From positions 62,656,334-62,720,333 of the forward strand of contig CM071932.1 in assembly GCA_016081115.2 (NCBI GenBank): DNA of 64,000 nucleotides. The letters are read 5' to 3'. Shown here one piece after another: positions 47,400 through 58,403 of the stretch. A program made the position numbers and the translations under genes. A model generated the notes under the pieces. The model had not been told where the DNA came from, did no database searches, and worked only from the letters and a program-made list of their open reading frames with translations. The DNA comes from Rehmannia glutinosa (lineage: Eukaryota > Streptophyta > Magnoliopsida > Lamiales > Orobanchaceae). How positions within the stretch are numbered: the first letter of the stretch is position 1; every line of letters starts with the position of its first letter.

Positions 47400-48840
47400 A
47401 AACTCTTTGGCAAGCTCGTTTCACATCGCGAGTGAAGAGAAACGATCGTCAGCTACGAACGAAGCTCAACTTTCCGGCACCTCCACCACCAAGCCACCTC
47501 GGTTTGATTCCAAAAATTTTATATTTTGGAAAGAAAGAATGGAATGCTATCTACAAGGTTGCGGGTTCGACATTTGGAACACCGTCATTAATGGAGAATC
47601 CATTCCGATGAAAGATACACCACACACCTCAAAAGGCTTCAAAAAGCTCAATGATGAAGAGAAGAAAATCATCTCGTTAAACAGTAAAGCTCTCAATGTT
47701 TTGTATTGTTCATTTACTAATTTAGAATATGAACATATTGTAGGAATAAATTCGGCACATGAAGTATGGCAAAAATTAGAAGCCATCTATGGAGTATTTG
47801 CAAATGAAAGGAGTCAAACAAAAGCATCTACTTCTCAAGGTCATACAAGCTCAAATCTAAGGAACAAGCCTCCTACAACTTCCAACTATGAAGAAGTTGA
47901 ATATTGTTTAATGGGCATCAAAGAAGAAAATGAGGTTTGTCTTAAACCCTCTACTTCCTATGATATTGTCATTCAAAATGATTATAGTGATTTACAAAAT
48001 GATTATGATGAACTTCAAAATGAATTCCAAAGCTTACTTGTTAAATACAAAAATTTAAAAAAGGAATTCAATATTTTGAAAAATGATAAGGATAGTTTAC
48101 TTACTTCCTATGAATCACTATCATGTGCTCACACCACCACACTTGACAAGGTTAGAAACCTTGAAAAAGAAAATAATACTCTTGTTGAGAATATTGATTG
48201 CATGAAAAATGATTTATCTAAATCCAACTTGAGTACCGATAAAATGACCAAGATTGTTGATTGTTCGAAACTAGAACTTGATCATAAGACTAAGGGTGTC
48301 AATCACATGAAAAAGAATCAAGTCTCTTAGCATGTTGGTCATTATGCTCCTAGAATTATTACATGTTTCTATTGCGGTAAAAAGGGTCATACGGCTAATT
48401 TTTGTCGAGCTAGAAATAGCTCTAATTATTGTTGGAGACCTAAAAGTCTCAAGACTAATCCCAAAGGACCCAAGCACATGAGGGTACCACAAAATAATGT
48501 CATATTAGGTACCCGGCGAAATAATGATCGAAAAAAATTCATAGCGCCAAGAAGACATCAAATGACCGTTTCATTTGATCAAAGAAGGAGAAACTATTCT
48601 CTACAAAGCCTACTTCCAAGAAGAGGATATAATCAAAATTGGGAAGAACATAGTCCTTGGAAATGGCAAAAACATCATCAAGATAATTTTCAAAGAAGAA
48701 GAGATCATCAACAACGGGACGGTAACAAACCTTGGAAATGGAGTAATCAAAGAAGTCATCATCAACAAAGTGACTTCTCAATGAGAAGATATCATCAACA
48801 ATGGGAAAGACACAACCCATGGAAACGGCGTAATTGGTAA
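47400..48840 (+). pseudogene. Copia-type gag of S2, one stop
   Basis: Open in one frame from before the primer site to a TAA at about 48,838-48,840, apart from TAG at 48,328-48,330. Layout: UBN2/retrotran_gag_2-type capsid domain (KPPRFDSKNFIFWKERME, LNSKALNVLYCSFTNLEYEH, VWQKLEAIYG), a Leu/Asn/Lys-rich coiled coil, a CCHC knuckle at 48,364-48,405 (CFYCGKKGHTANFC), then a basic tail with three diverged W-K-W/H-H-Q repeats (each ~25-30 residues) ending RRNW. No ATG precedes the capsid region in this frame. S1 lacks 223 bp of the capsid region that S2 retains. Confidence 0.85.
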
Positions 48841-49707
48841 ACTGTATCTCCCCATTCATATATGCATTTTATTTTAATTCTATGCATGTTTTTAAATTGT
48901 GTCTTAAATGCAAAATGAGTCTTCAAGTATTTATTTTTAGTGTAGGTCCTTTATATATTTGTGGGTTTCAAAATTTTTAAAAGAAGACCTTGCATGATTT
49001 TCTAAAACTTTTGAGCATTTAATTAGACTTTTGTGGCTCATTATCTCTTATGAAATCTTATAGCATAAGCTCTTTTTGATATCTCCTATTACTTGCCTAC
49101 ACTTGTATTTTCTATGCATATTTTGTCTAAGAATTGTGTAGGATACATATCTCATACTCATTGGCTATGGCGTCATCAAGTTTCTTAAAATATCAAGGTA
49201 TGTCTACTCGTATTTTTCTTTAAACTCGATATTATGCTTATGCACATATCTTTCAAGATATTTCATTTTAACCCCTTAAGTGCCCCTAAATGATTTTGCA
49301 AATATTTTCTTTAAAAAGGCACTATTTGTTAAGTCTCGATTTTATCGTATATATGTTTTCTCGAAACCCATATTTGTTGGATATAGTCCAAAATTATCTT
49401 CTTGCAAAGTTTTAAAACTTTTGGGGTGAAAAATAGAGTTGTGGAAAACTCTGGGAAAAGGAAAAATTACGGGACGGCCAGCAGGGCGACCGGCCGCTCG
49501 CACGCCGACCGTCGCCCTACTCGACCGGTCGCCGTGCCATTTTTACAACTTAAAAACATTCTGTCTTCTTCGCAAAACAGACGCAAGAAATCCCTCAAAC
49601 CCTTAGCAGCGATTTTTTGATCCCCTTTTCTCTAGAATCTTCAATTCTTCATCATTTTTCACGATTCTTGTTGCTAATCTTCTTATTTTCACAAGAATCT
49701 TACATAT
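48841..49707 (+). other. Spacer between gag and ORF2 in S2
   Basis: AT-rich, with a GC-rich island of CGACCGG-type motifs at 49,482-49,532 and a pyrimidine-rich leader before the ORF2 ATG, as in S1. Confidence 0.55.
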
Positions 49708-51045
49708 ATGGCTCCCCCAAAGAATTCCACCGGTCGAAATCCCATCTCCAAGCGTAGAAGGGGCGGAGAGGGTTCGTCAAGAAATCGGCAAGAGGAAGCC
49801 GAACAAAGGGATATTCGAGCCGCTCAAAGAAATGTGGCTCAAGAAGGTGATGATGTTCAAAATCCCATTCTCTCTCGGGCCCAAATTACCGAGCTACGCG
49901 GAACAATTTCGCTCCAAAATTGCCGTTGGGCTTAAAGGTAAAAATCCTTTGTTACTCAAGCCCCTAATTCCCACAATGTTCTTAATTTCATCAATAAATA
50001 TGCGGAATGGTATTATGAGGACTCGGGAATGGGAGGAAAATCTATTGCTCGGACTAAAATGTGTCGTTTTAGTTCATTTACAAACGAGTATCCTACTATA
50101 AGAGGATTTTTTGAGGAGCAAGGTTGGATGTATTTATGGGAACATGCTTATGTTTTGTATGATGATGATATTATCCAACTCTTTTATGCCAATATGTGGG
50201 TCGAATATGATGTTGAAAGGAAGCCTATAGCCGTAAATTCACTTATAAGGGGTCGTCATTTTAGATGGACTCCCAATGATATTTGCCGGCTTTTACGTGT
50301 TAGAGAAGGTGGTTGGGATTATTTCTCTTGTGGGACTTGGAATGATGAAATGTTGGGGGTGTCAATGAAAGAAGTAAAGACGTATTTGGGAGTATGGCCA
50401 AAGTATTCTTTGTTGGCAATGACACTTGAGCATCGTATTTTGTCGGTCATTGTCTCATATTGCATTTGTGGTAAGTCGGGAAAGATGCCTAGCAACATGG
50501 ATTACTTTTTGACTTATAAGATTGCTAGGAGGGAACCACTTAACTTTGGTGCCATACTTATTCAATGTCTAATCGAGTCCATCACTCAAGGTAATAAGAA
50601 GTTGGTTATGGGAAATTGGATTTGTAAACTTCTTATTCAATCGGGACTACCTTCGTCGGAGTGTAACTCGGAAGTATTTCAAAATGACTTTGACATTGAT
50701 AACATCTCCCAAATGGTCACAATGCGCAAGAATATGGACATCCGACCAACCAAAATGGCTAGAGGAAGAGGTCAAGAGTCCCCCGATCCTAATGACTATT
50801 TTGATGACGCCGAGGCCGCAAGATTGGCGGAAGAGGGCGAACCGAGCAATCCGGAGGGTAATACCGGTGCTCAACCGCCTAGGAGGTATACTCATGCCGA
50901 ATTTGATGAGATGAGGGCTTTTCATGAGACGAGATATGAGGCTTTGGAGCAAAAGACCTCCAAAATGCAAAAGTCTATCGGCAAATTGAAGAAATTCATC
51001 AAGGACCTTATTCCCGGAACTTGCTTCTCCTCGGATGAGGAATGA
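49708..51045 (+). pseudogene. S2 ORF2: putative plant transposon protein domain, two stops
   Basis: 446 codons, exactly the length in S1. TAA stops at 49,933-49,935 and 49,939-49,941 replace sense codons of S1; the rest (from about residue 79) is open. Conserved central block with EYPTIRGFFEEQGWMYLWEH, FYANMWVEYD, GRHFRWTPNDICRLL. Then a hydrophobic stretch around HRILSVIVSYCICG, an acidic Pro/Asp-rich region and a helical Lys-rich end. The stops lie at different places in S1 and S2, so the ancestor was intact and the copies decayed separately. Function unknown. Confidence 0.75.
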
Positions 51046-52280
51046 TGTCCCCACCCCCTTTACTTTCTAGCATTTTCATTAATGTTGCTTTGTATTTTGA
51101 TGAACTTTTGTAAAACTCATTTGTACTAATGATATTTGCTTGTTTTTCTTAAAAGGGTTAAAATTGCAAGTTGATAATGACTTGTGGATGATCATGATTT
51201 TGATGGAGTATTTGATGGTAAATATACTCTTATATGGCATGGTTTGAATATTGGTATGAAGTACTTGATGGTAAAAGTGCTTCTCTTAATGCTTTGATCT
51301 TTATGCTTAGTTGGATATGTTGGGACATTTGATACATGTATTGTTTAAGGCATGACTTATTACTTGATGGATGCTCTAATTTTTGGCATTTGTAATGCCT
51401 TGATCATTCTTAGCTTATCTCAATTGGGTTGAACCCTTGAGAATCTACTTTGAGCTTCTTATTTGATGAACAAATATTGCGTATGTTGCATATGATCTTA
51501 TTGAGCTTTGGAATGAGGTTGATTAATGATATGAAAATTTTTTTTGGCTTGAAACTTTTACAAGGACTATATACAACCTCTTTTATTTTTTACGCACCCA
51601 AGGTGGTTGATGAAATGTCGCAATGAAACTTTCAACTTCTACATGATTCTCTTGCTTCAAAATATCTTAAAATCTTTTTGAAATCATGTTTTTAGCTAAC
51701 TAATGAGCTTATGGATCTCTTATGTTACAATTCTCCCATTCTCCTTGGACTTTATGTATAATTTGCTCGATGGTTGATAAACCGTCTCGTTTGCGCACTT
51801 TGATATATTTGTATAATATTTTTATCATCCTAACATTCTTTTTGATGATTCCAAAGGGGGAGAAACAGGATATTGGCTCATTAGCTCAAAGAAGCTAATA
51901 AAAGCTTGTCATAAAAGCTATAAGCTATGGCTCATAAAAGCCATAAGTCGTGATTTATTTTTAGTCCAATTGTTGCTTGATGGACTTATATAATTGTTTA
52001 ATGATGTTTTGTGACAGGGGGAGCTTATAAGCTCTTGAACAAATTGTAAAAGCTAAAGCTTTTAGCTTATGGAAAATTTCTTTTACATTATTCTTGATAT
52101 GCTTGTTGATAGGGGGAGCTTGTGCTTATTATTGAAAATATTTACTCCCTACTTGGTTGCTTTAATATTTTTGGAAATTTTGGTTGCTTCCAAACGATCA
52201 AATGTTTTTACCGGAAAATCATTGCTCTCTTAGTTTGTGTTAAAATTGTTTTGGTTTGTAATCATCAAAAAGGGGGAGAT
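51046..52280 (+). other. 3' noncoding region of S2 with multiple polypurine tracts
   Basis: AAAGGGGGAG near 51,853, AGGGGGAG at 52,016-52,023 overlapping GAGCTTATAAGCTC (52,021-52,034), AGGGGGAG near 52,111, and the final tract at 52,267-52,279. AAAAGCTATAAGCTATGGCTC and its partner AAAAGCCATAAG form further inverted motifs. Confidence 0.75.
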
Positions 52281-53774
52281 TGTTTGATACATGTTTTTAT
52301 CTTAATTTTGATGATTTTATTTTATCACCAAAACAATGTTTTTAAAGGTTGTCTAAATACTCCTAAATGATTTAAAACGGTTTAAATATTTTCCGGAGTA
52401 TTTCCTCAAGTTTATTCTTGATAACAATGTACAACAATTTTAATGATTTTATGTCAATGGATTTTTTTCTCTAAAACAAGGTTCCTAAATGTTGTCTAAA
52501 TACTCTCGATCGGTTTAAAATGTTTTTACTAAATTTTCGGAGTATTTTTTTGAGTTTTATTTTCGACAAAAATTGGACAACATTTCTGTCTCGTGGTCGA
52601 CCGGTCGCCCTATAGGGCAACCCATACCTGAAGATGTTTTTAGAAACAGAAAATGAGACGGAGGTAAAAACAGGCAGGTCGATCGGTCGCCCTGGGCGTC
52701 GACCGGTCCGGTCGACCGGTCGCCCAGTGGTCGACCGGTACCTGCATGTTTCGTTTTGAAACAGAACAAAACCTCTTCGTTTTTTGAATTAGGGGACCGG
52801 TTGAGACAGGGTCGACCGGCCGAAGCCTATGTCGACCGGTCGCCTGTTGAAATTTTCAAAGTGTTCTTATTTCTCTTATTTAATGACGGTCGCCTGTGTA
52901 TTGACAAAAAAATATGACCGTTTTGACAGACACATTTCCTTAAATTGTGGGATTGATTTTAACAGCTATATTCTTGATTTTAATTGTATTTTTCTGTAGA
53001 TTTTCAATCCCCAAGACGAGCCTATGCTTGATCAATCATCTCCTATAAATAGAGGAAGTTTTGGAGCAACCAACACAACAATTGAGATACAACAAACAAG
53101 ATACACTTCAAGCAAATACTTGGTCTTTCATTGTTATTATTCTTGTTGTAAATTTGCCTAGCTTATCACTTTCACATCCTTGAGGTCTAGGCTATTCTTG
53201 ATTACACCTTGCACTCAAATTGTATTATTCATTATTGAGTTGTAATCTTGATTTTTGGTTATCATTCAAACACAAGATATCCTTGTGAGTGTTATTGTGG
53301 TAAGAACACACTTGGATGATTTAGGTGATAGGTGAAGAAGATTGTGGTGATCTTCTTATTGAGGTGTTGAAGAATTTGGTATTCTTCAAGGTTGAAGATT
53401 GTGGTAATCTTCAAAGGGAGATTGTGGTAATCTTCAAAGGGAGATTGTGGTAATCTTCAAGAAGAGATTGTGGTAATCTCAAAGGTGTTGTTGAAGAAGA
53501 GTGTGGTGCTCTTCAAGGTGTTGTAAGTTGAATTTGTATTAATTTTGGTAATTAATAAAATTCTTTTTCCTTTTGAAATCCATCCCGGATATACTGGGGT
53601 GGTAGAGGATTAGGCCCTAGGTGGGTTGAACCTCTTTAAATCGACGTGTGTTGTTTACATTCCGCACCTTTATTATTGTGTTTGAGCATTCGATTATAAA
53701 AAGAGGGCGGAATCGAAAAGATGGAGATAATCTATTCACCCCCCTCTAGATTATCGTAGCCGCTTGGACTTACA
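52281..53774 (+). repeat. 3' LTR of S2
   Basis: 1,494 bp. Palindromes 52,595-52,850, TATA box 53,043-53,052, hairpin array 53,289-53,515. The array differs from the 5' LTR by local duplication of the AGATTGTGGTAATCTTC unit, so the number of hairpins changes quickly. Confidence 0.92.
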
Positions 53775-53872
53775 AAGTCGACTTATGTTTTTCACTTCCT
53801 AAGTTCCGGCTAAAGCTGATTGATTGATGTGCTAGCAAGTATTTTAAGTATGTTGTAGTGAAAAATCGACAG

Positions 53873-54040
53873 GTGTTGGATTTGTAACCTCAATTACTTT
53901 CATCTTCCTGGTCGGAGTATTTATGTCATCATGGGTTGGTGCTTCACTTCTAGCACTGGGAGAATGGTTCATTAAAAAGATGCCCCTAATGAGCTACATA
54001 TATGCTGCCTCCAAACAAATTAGTGCAGCAATTTCTCCAG
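53873..54040 (+). CDS. COV1-like: COV1-like exon 4 (second membrane segment)
   Basis: Acceptor ATCGACAG, donor GTAAAT. Encodes a hydrophobic segment ending FLVGVFMSSW, then ALGEWFIKKMP and ASKQISAAISP. Phase fits exon 3. Confidence 0.92.
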
Positions 54041-54107
54041 GTAAATTGTATCTATTTACCATAATAATAAAAACACTTTAGTGCTGAACTCAATATCACT
54101 TTTTCAG

Positions 54108-54332
54108 ATCAGACTTCTCAAGCCTTCAAGGAAGTGGCTATTGTGAGGCATCCTCGTATTGCGGAGTATGCATTTGGTTTTATTACATCATCTGTTATCC
54201 TCCGTAAAAGTTCAGGTGCAGAGGAGCTTTGCTGTGTTTATGTGCCTACCAACCACCTTTATCTTGGAGACATATTCCTTATAAATTCGAAAGATATTAT
54301 GAGGCCTAATCTCTCTGTTAGAGAAGGCATAG
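54108..54332 (+). CDS. COV1-like: COV1-like exon 5 (DUF502 core)
   Basis: Acceptor TTTTTCAG, donor GTAAAA. Encodes FKEVAIVRHPRIAEYAFGF, VYVPTNHLYLGD and RPNLSVREGI, the best conserved part of the family. Confidence 0.93.
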
Positions 54333-54668
54333 GTAAAAGGCTGGAAACAAGCTCGGACCTTACACTTTATAGTGATAATTATAAAAACTACCCTTGAGGT
54401 TTAGTCTAATTACAAAAAAAAAACAAGTTATCTTTTAAAAATTGGACATTGGTTTCTATTTTACAAATTGCACCCTCAAGAGAATGTATTTACGGGGGTG
54501 TTTGCAATACTGAAGTGAGTATTTGTTATTTTGATAGATAATTGAATTTTTTTATAATTAGGCTAAATCTCAGAGGTAGTATTTGTAATTACCCCTACTT
54601 TCTATGATAGATGAAGTCAACTGATGTTGTTCTCTTCTTTTTTTCGTTTAACTTTGCATGTGTTGCAG

Positions 54669-54775
54669 AGATTATCATCTCTGGAGGAATGTCTATACCG
54701 AAGATTTTGAATATTGTGGATACACAATTCATACTGTCACCAAGAGTTGGGAAATTAACAATACCACAAGTTTAA
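54669..54775 (+). CDS. COV1-like: COV1-like exon 6 and stop
   Basis: Acceptor TGTTGCAG. Encodes EIIISGGMSIPKILNIVDTQ and a short divergent tail to TAA at 54,773-54,775. Confidence 0.88.
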
Positions 54776-55645
54776 CGGCTATTTTTTAACTGTTGAAAGC
54801 TGCTACTCTCCATTTTCCTGTATTTGGATTGACTTGAGAGATCTGGTGTATCCAAGTTGCAAGCTGAAAAGGTAACACAAAGGCCTAAAATTTCCACAAT
54901 TCAAGTTCAACAAAATGACAGCATTGTCTCAAAAACTTTGGCTTGCTTATTGTTGCCTCAATGTAATAGACTCACACTTTCTTTCAATAATTGTAAGTTG
55001 TTATTACATATTCTGATTTCTGAAGCTTGATTTCATTGACTACTTGAGGCAATGGTAGCCCAGTAGATACCTAGATTATTGATACTGACTTTATGCCAAG
55101 TAGATAATACAGTGTCCAAGTTTTTTGGCCATTTGTTATTTGTCCAAAGTGAAGATGTTTCTTAGCCTTTTTTTGTTCAAACAAATGTTTTTTAGCATTA
55201 GGTAGTTCAATAGTCCATTTTGCCCTTTTGACTTTGTAATGGTTCCCCCATTGCCTGACATCCACTCTTTTCCTCTTCATTCTCGACATAAACCATCTTT
55301 TCTCGAACAATGGCATCGACCCCGACTGATTAGGATGGTACAACTAAAGGTAAGTGTTTAATGGCTTCGATCTGTGTTTTCTGCAAATTTAATGATGGTT
55401 GGGTGAACGAAGAAGACTTAAGGGGTTAGTGGTTACGCAGTCCTCAGGACCGAGATTCATTTCTTGAATCTAGAAACAAACAATTCTCGGGATTGAGAAA
55501 TTATTCTCGGCAATACCTAGAAAAATACCTAAACTTAATGATACCGACTTTATGTAAGTGCATCGCCACTAATTGGCCTCCTTTCGTGAACAAAAGTTCC
55601 GTTGTGGTCATATGTTGCGCATGGTGTATTCAGCTTGACAACTCA
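54776..55645. other. 3' flank of the COV1-like gene, no gene seen
   Basis: Likely 3' UTR then intergenic DNA. The open frame near 55,071-55,343 on the minus strand has no recognisable motif. Confidence 0.4.
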
Positions 55646-55654
55646 AAGAGGAAA

Positions 55655-56405
55655 GGGGGGGCTAGTTTGAATTGAAGATAGAGGAAAATGGAAAAGAATA
55701 CACCCATCTCCCTACTAAAAATAATATATATACGTAATTTACTTTTTATTCTTCTCCAATTTACCCTTCCCCAAATTAAAAACTTAATACGTTTTTGTAC
55801 TGGGGGAGGTTGAAGAGAGAGAGTGCGGTGGACTCGGCTGCAAGGTGGAGGTGGGAGGAGATGCGGTGGCGCGTGAGTTGGAAGAAGTCGACCTGGGTGG
55901 CGGCGGAGTGTAGAGATGGTGTGGGGTCAGAGAGAGAGATGATCGGAGCGGCTGTGGTGGTGGTGGCGAAGGAGCGGCGACGGGTGGGTATGGAGAGGGA
56001 CAGAGTGGGTGGGAGGCGGCGGAGCAGATGGGACAGAGCGTCTGAGGAGGTGGCGGCGTCGGAGGAGTGGTTAGGTTGGACGGAGGGGGTTGGTGGCGGC
56101 GCAGCAGTGGTGGCGTAGGGAGTTGGCAGGTGGTGGTGGTGGTGCATGGTGGTTGAGCTGAAGATGCCATGCTTTTTTGTACTATTATTACAAACTATAT
56201 GAACTATATTACAGACTTTTATTATTTTGTGCGGGTCAAAATCGATGAACTAAAACGCTCCTCATTAGGTTTTTAATTTGGGGAAGGGTAAATTGGGAAA
56301 GAATAAAGGGTGTATTAAGTATATATATTATTTTTAATAGGAAGATGGGTGTATTAAGATAAAGGGGTGTATAGATAGGTTTTGGGGGTATTAATAGCGG
56401 CTCCC
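55655..56405. mobile_element. Pack-MULE-like element with ~87-bp inverted repeats
   Basis: Clear terminal-type inverted repeats at 55,697-55,784 and 56,269-56,355 (AATACACCCATCT... and ...AGATGGGTGTATT) enclose a GC-rich insert unlike the flanks. Candidate outer ends GGGGGGC (55,655) and GGCTCCC (56,405) are bordered by AAGAGGAAA and TAAAGGAAA, 7 of 9 matching, as a decayed 9-bp Mutator-type duplication might look. The exact ends are uncertain. Confidence 0.6.
55776..56147 (-). pseudogene. Captured 2-oxoglutarate dioxygenase N-terminal fragment
   Basis: On the minus strand, 123 codons: Pro/Ser/Thr-rich start, then APIISLSDP...LHSAATQ, FFQLTRHRISSHL and AESTALSLFNLP. This matches the DIOX_N pattern of plant 2OG-Fe(II) oxygenases (IDLS...A...FFQL.NHGI....L.....LF.LP). 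It ends before the catalytic His-Asp-His core, so it is a fragment, captured between the inverted repeats. High GC content compared with neighbours supports a genic origin. A competing frame (55,784-56,170) is Pro/Thr/Ser low-complexity and less convincing. Confidence 0.55.
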
Positions 56406-56521
56406 TTAAAGGAAACGTGAAGAATAAAAGTTGAACAAAATTTTAAGAGCCGTTCTTAGCGATATGTTTCAACTATTTCACGTTTTTGAATTTTCAATCC
56501 CAGTATATTTCCTATGTCCAA

Positions 56522-57520
56522 CATAGGGATGACAAAATCCTCGCGGGGAACCATAGGGTTGTAAATGAGCCGAGCTTGAACAAACGAGGGTTGTTCGTGT
56601 TCGTTTGTTTATTTAAAAGGTTGTTTGTGCTTGTTTGTTTAATAATCGAACATGTTCACGAACGTTCACGAATGGTTCACGAACATGCTCATTGATTGTT
56701 CATGAACAACTATATGAACATGTGTATAAAAAAGTTAAATACACCTTGTTCATAAACACTCAACTCAAAATAAATGAACATTATGATGATTGCAAATGTA
56801 AATAGTTTGTAATATATTAAACTAAAATAAGCTTATTTTTCATAATAAAGTTATGAATATTAAGCAGTACATATATAATTAATAATTAAAAATGAATAAT
56901 AAACAAACATCAAACGGCCACTAAATTAACATGTTCGTGAACAGTTCATGAACATAAATGAATAAATTTTCTTGTTCGTTTATGTTCATTAAGCTTAATA
57001 AATGAACACAAACGAATGCTAACGGAGCTCGTTCATGAGTTGTTTGTCGAAAGCTCTGTTTGTTTACAGCCCTACCATCCCACTTGGTACCCGAGCAATA
57101 TGGGTTGGGAAATCCTCGATTAATTCGGGGATACTGAGAATTAGTGATGGTATTTATATCCCCCGTTCCATTCCCGTCCCCATTTAGATAAAACAGGATT
57201 CCCCGTCCCCATTCCATTCCCCGAATACATATATATTATATTTATCTATTAATATATTATAAATTTATTTTAGTAATTCTAAAAACTAAACTCTTAAGTA
57301 GTTATAATTTTAATTGTTTATATTATTTCTTTCATGTTATTTTATTTATTTTCATCATTTTAGGTAATTCACTTTACAAATGTTTTATTAAAAATACGAA
57401 ATAGGGAACCTGATCCCCCACGGGACTTGTTCCCCGAACGGAATTTCTCATCTCCGTCCTAGATACCCAAAGCTGGATATGATACGAGGATGGTATTTGG
57501 GATGAGATTCAGGGATGGGG
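56522..57520. mobile_element. hAT-like non-autonomous element with nested element
   Basis: About 1 kb flanked by TATGTCCAA (56,513-56,521 and 57,521-57,529). The outer part has GGGATG and GGGGAACC/CCCCGTTCC-type motifs seen in plant hAT-derived repeats. A second element, 56,555-57,073, begins AGGGTTGTAAA and ends TTTACAGCCCT with flanking ACCAT on both sides, and is full of GTTCGTGAAC-like palindromes. No transposase. Confidence 0.5.
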
Positions 57521-57539
57521 TATGTCCAATATTAGAGTT

Positions 57540-58092
57540 CATTTTTTCCTGAAAATTTAGAAAACTGAGTTATGAACTTTGTTTTCTAATTTATTTATTT
57601 TTTAATTACTTTTTTTTTGAGAAATTTTATTTATTTATTTATTTTGAAAAATAATTTTTAGAAATAATTTTCTATTTAAAAAAACTTGAACTTATTGAAT
57701 TTTATACTTGACAAATTTGAAAATATATACACAATTTTTTGGATAAATATAAATAATTTCTTTTCAAAATTTGAAAAAAAGCTAGAATTTAGAATGAATT
57801 TAGAAAAACAACTAGAATATGAAACGCGATTACTAGTGCCAGGTGTTATCGGATTTGGGTTATATCGGACCAACCCAATAAAAATAATAAAAAATCAGCT
57901 CCTTATCGGGTCAACCCGATAAGCCTGTTAAATCCGATAACTTAAATAATATATTTTTTTTATATATTTGGTTTCTAATTCTAACTTCCCAAGGGACTTT
58001 ATATGAAATAAGTATTTGAAGAAAAAATAATATTATACTCTATTAGTAAATGGTTTATCGAGTCAAATGCTCTAAATTGTTCAAATGAGCCA

Positions 58093-58143
<51 letters not shown>

Positions 58144-58403
58144 AATAAATAAATAAATAAAAATAAAATTGTTTATTGTGTCTCGTTTGGTTTTTTTTTT
58201 TTCGTGTTCGTGCTACCATTTTCAGTTCGTTAAGCTTATCGGGCTGTGTTCGGGTTAGTTCAAGTTTTTTTTAAATAAAAAATTATATCTGAAAATTAAT
58301 TTTTAAAAATAATAAAAAAATGAAATAAATTTTCCACTAAAAAATAATTACAAAATTAGAAAACAACTAAATTTTCAGGAAAAAAATAGAAAAATTGAGA
58401 AAA
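57540..58403. repeat. AT-rich inverted repeat pair
   Basis: 57,540-57,690 is an imperfect inverted copy of 58,255-58,403 (shared CCTGAAAATTTAG and its complement). Contains the microsatellite at 58,093-58,169. No gene. Confidence 0.5.
58093..58169. repeat. (AAT)n and (AAAT)n microsatellite
   Basis: About 14 AAT units followed by about 8 AAAT units. Confidence 0.95.

Larger units (their letters stand above)
45889..53774 (+). mobile_element. S2: complete gag+ORF2 Sirevirus-like element in intron 3
   Basis: 7,886 bp, flanked by AAGTC at 45,884-45,888 and 53,775-53,779, same orientation as the host gene. LTRs 45,889-47,384 and 52,281-53,774; primer site TGGTATCAAAGC at 47,387-47,398; polypurine tract AAAAAGGGGGAGA at 52,267-52,279. 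The interior has gag and ORF2 in the order of S1 and no pol, which shows that the pol-less structure is the mobile form, not an accident of S1. It cannot make its own reverse transcriptase or integrase and must have been mobilised in trans. Confidence 0.93.
43700..54775 (+). pseudogene. COV1-like: COV1/LIKE-COV (DUF502) gene, six exons, disrupted
   Basis: Six exons with matching splice sites and phases encode a CONTINUOUS VASCULAR RING/LCV-family membrane protein: 43,700-43,837, 44,341-44,393, 45,289-45,398, 53,873-54,040, 54,108-54,332 and 54,669-54,775. Hallmarks are WWFIHFVDGFFSPIY, ASKQISAAISP, VRHPRIAEYAFGFITSS and VYVPTNHLYLGD. Two transmembrane segments fall in exons 3 and 4. In Arabidopsis, COV1 limits vascular differentiation in the stem and acts at the trans-Golgi network. 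Damage: no ATG in the exon 1 frame, TGA at 44,389-44,391 where the family has Gly, and a 7.9-kb retrotransposon in intron 3. Exons 3-6 are otherwise clean, so the loss is recent, or the stop is an allele or a sequence error. Confidence 0.88.

Noticed and set aside
55784..56170. Minus-strand 128-codon Pro/Ser/Thr-rich frame
   Set aside because: Overlaps the dioxygenase-like frame; purely low-complexity, whereas the other frame shows ordered DIOX_N-like spacing.
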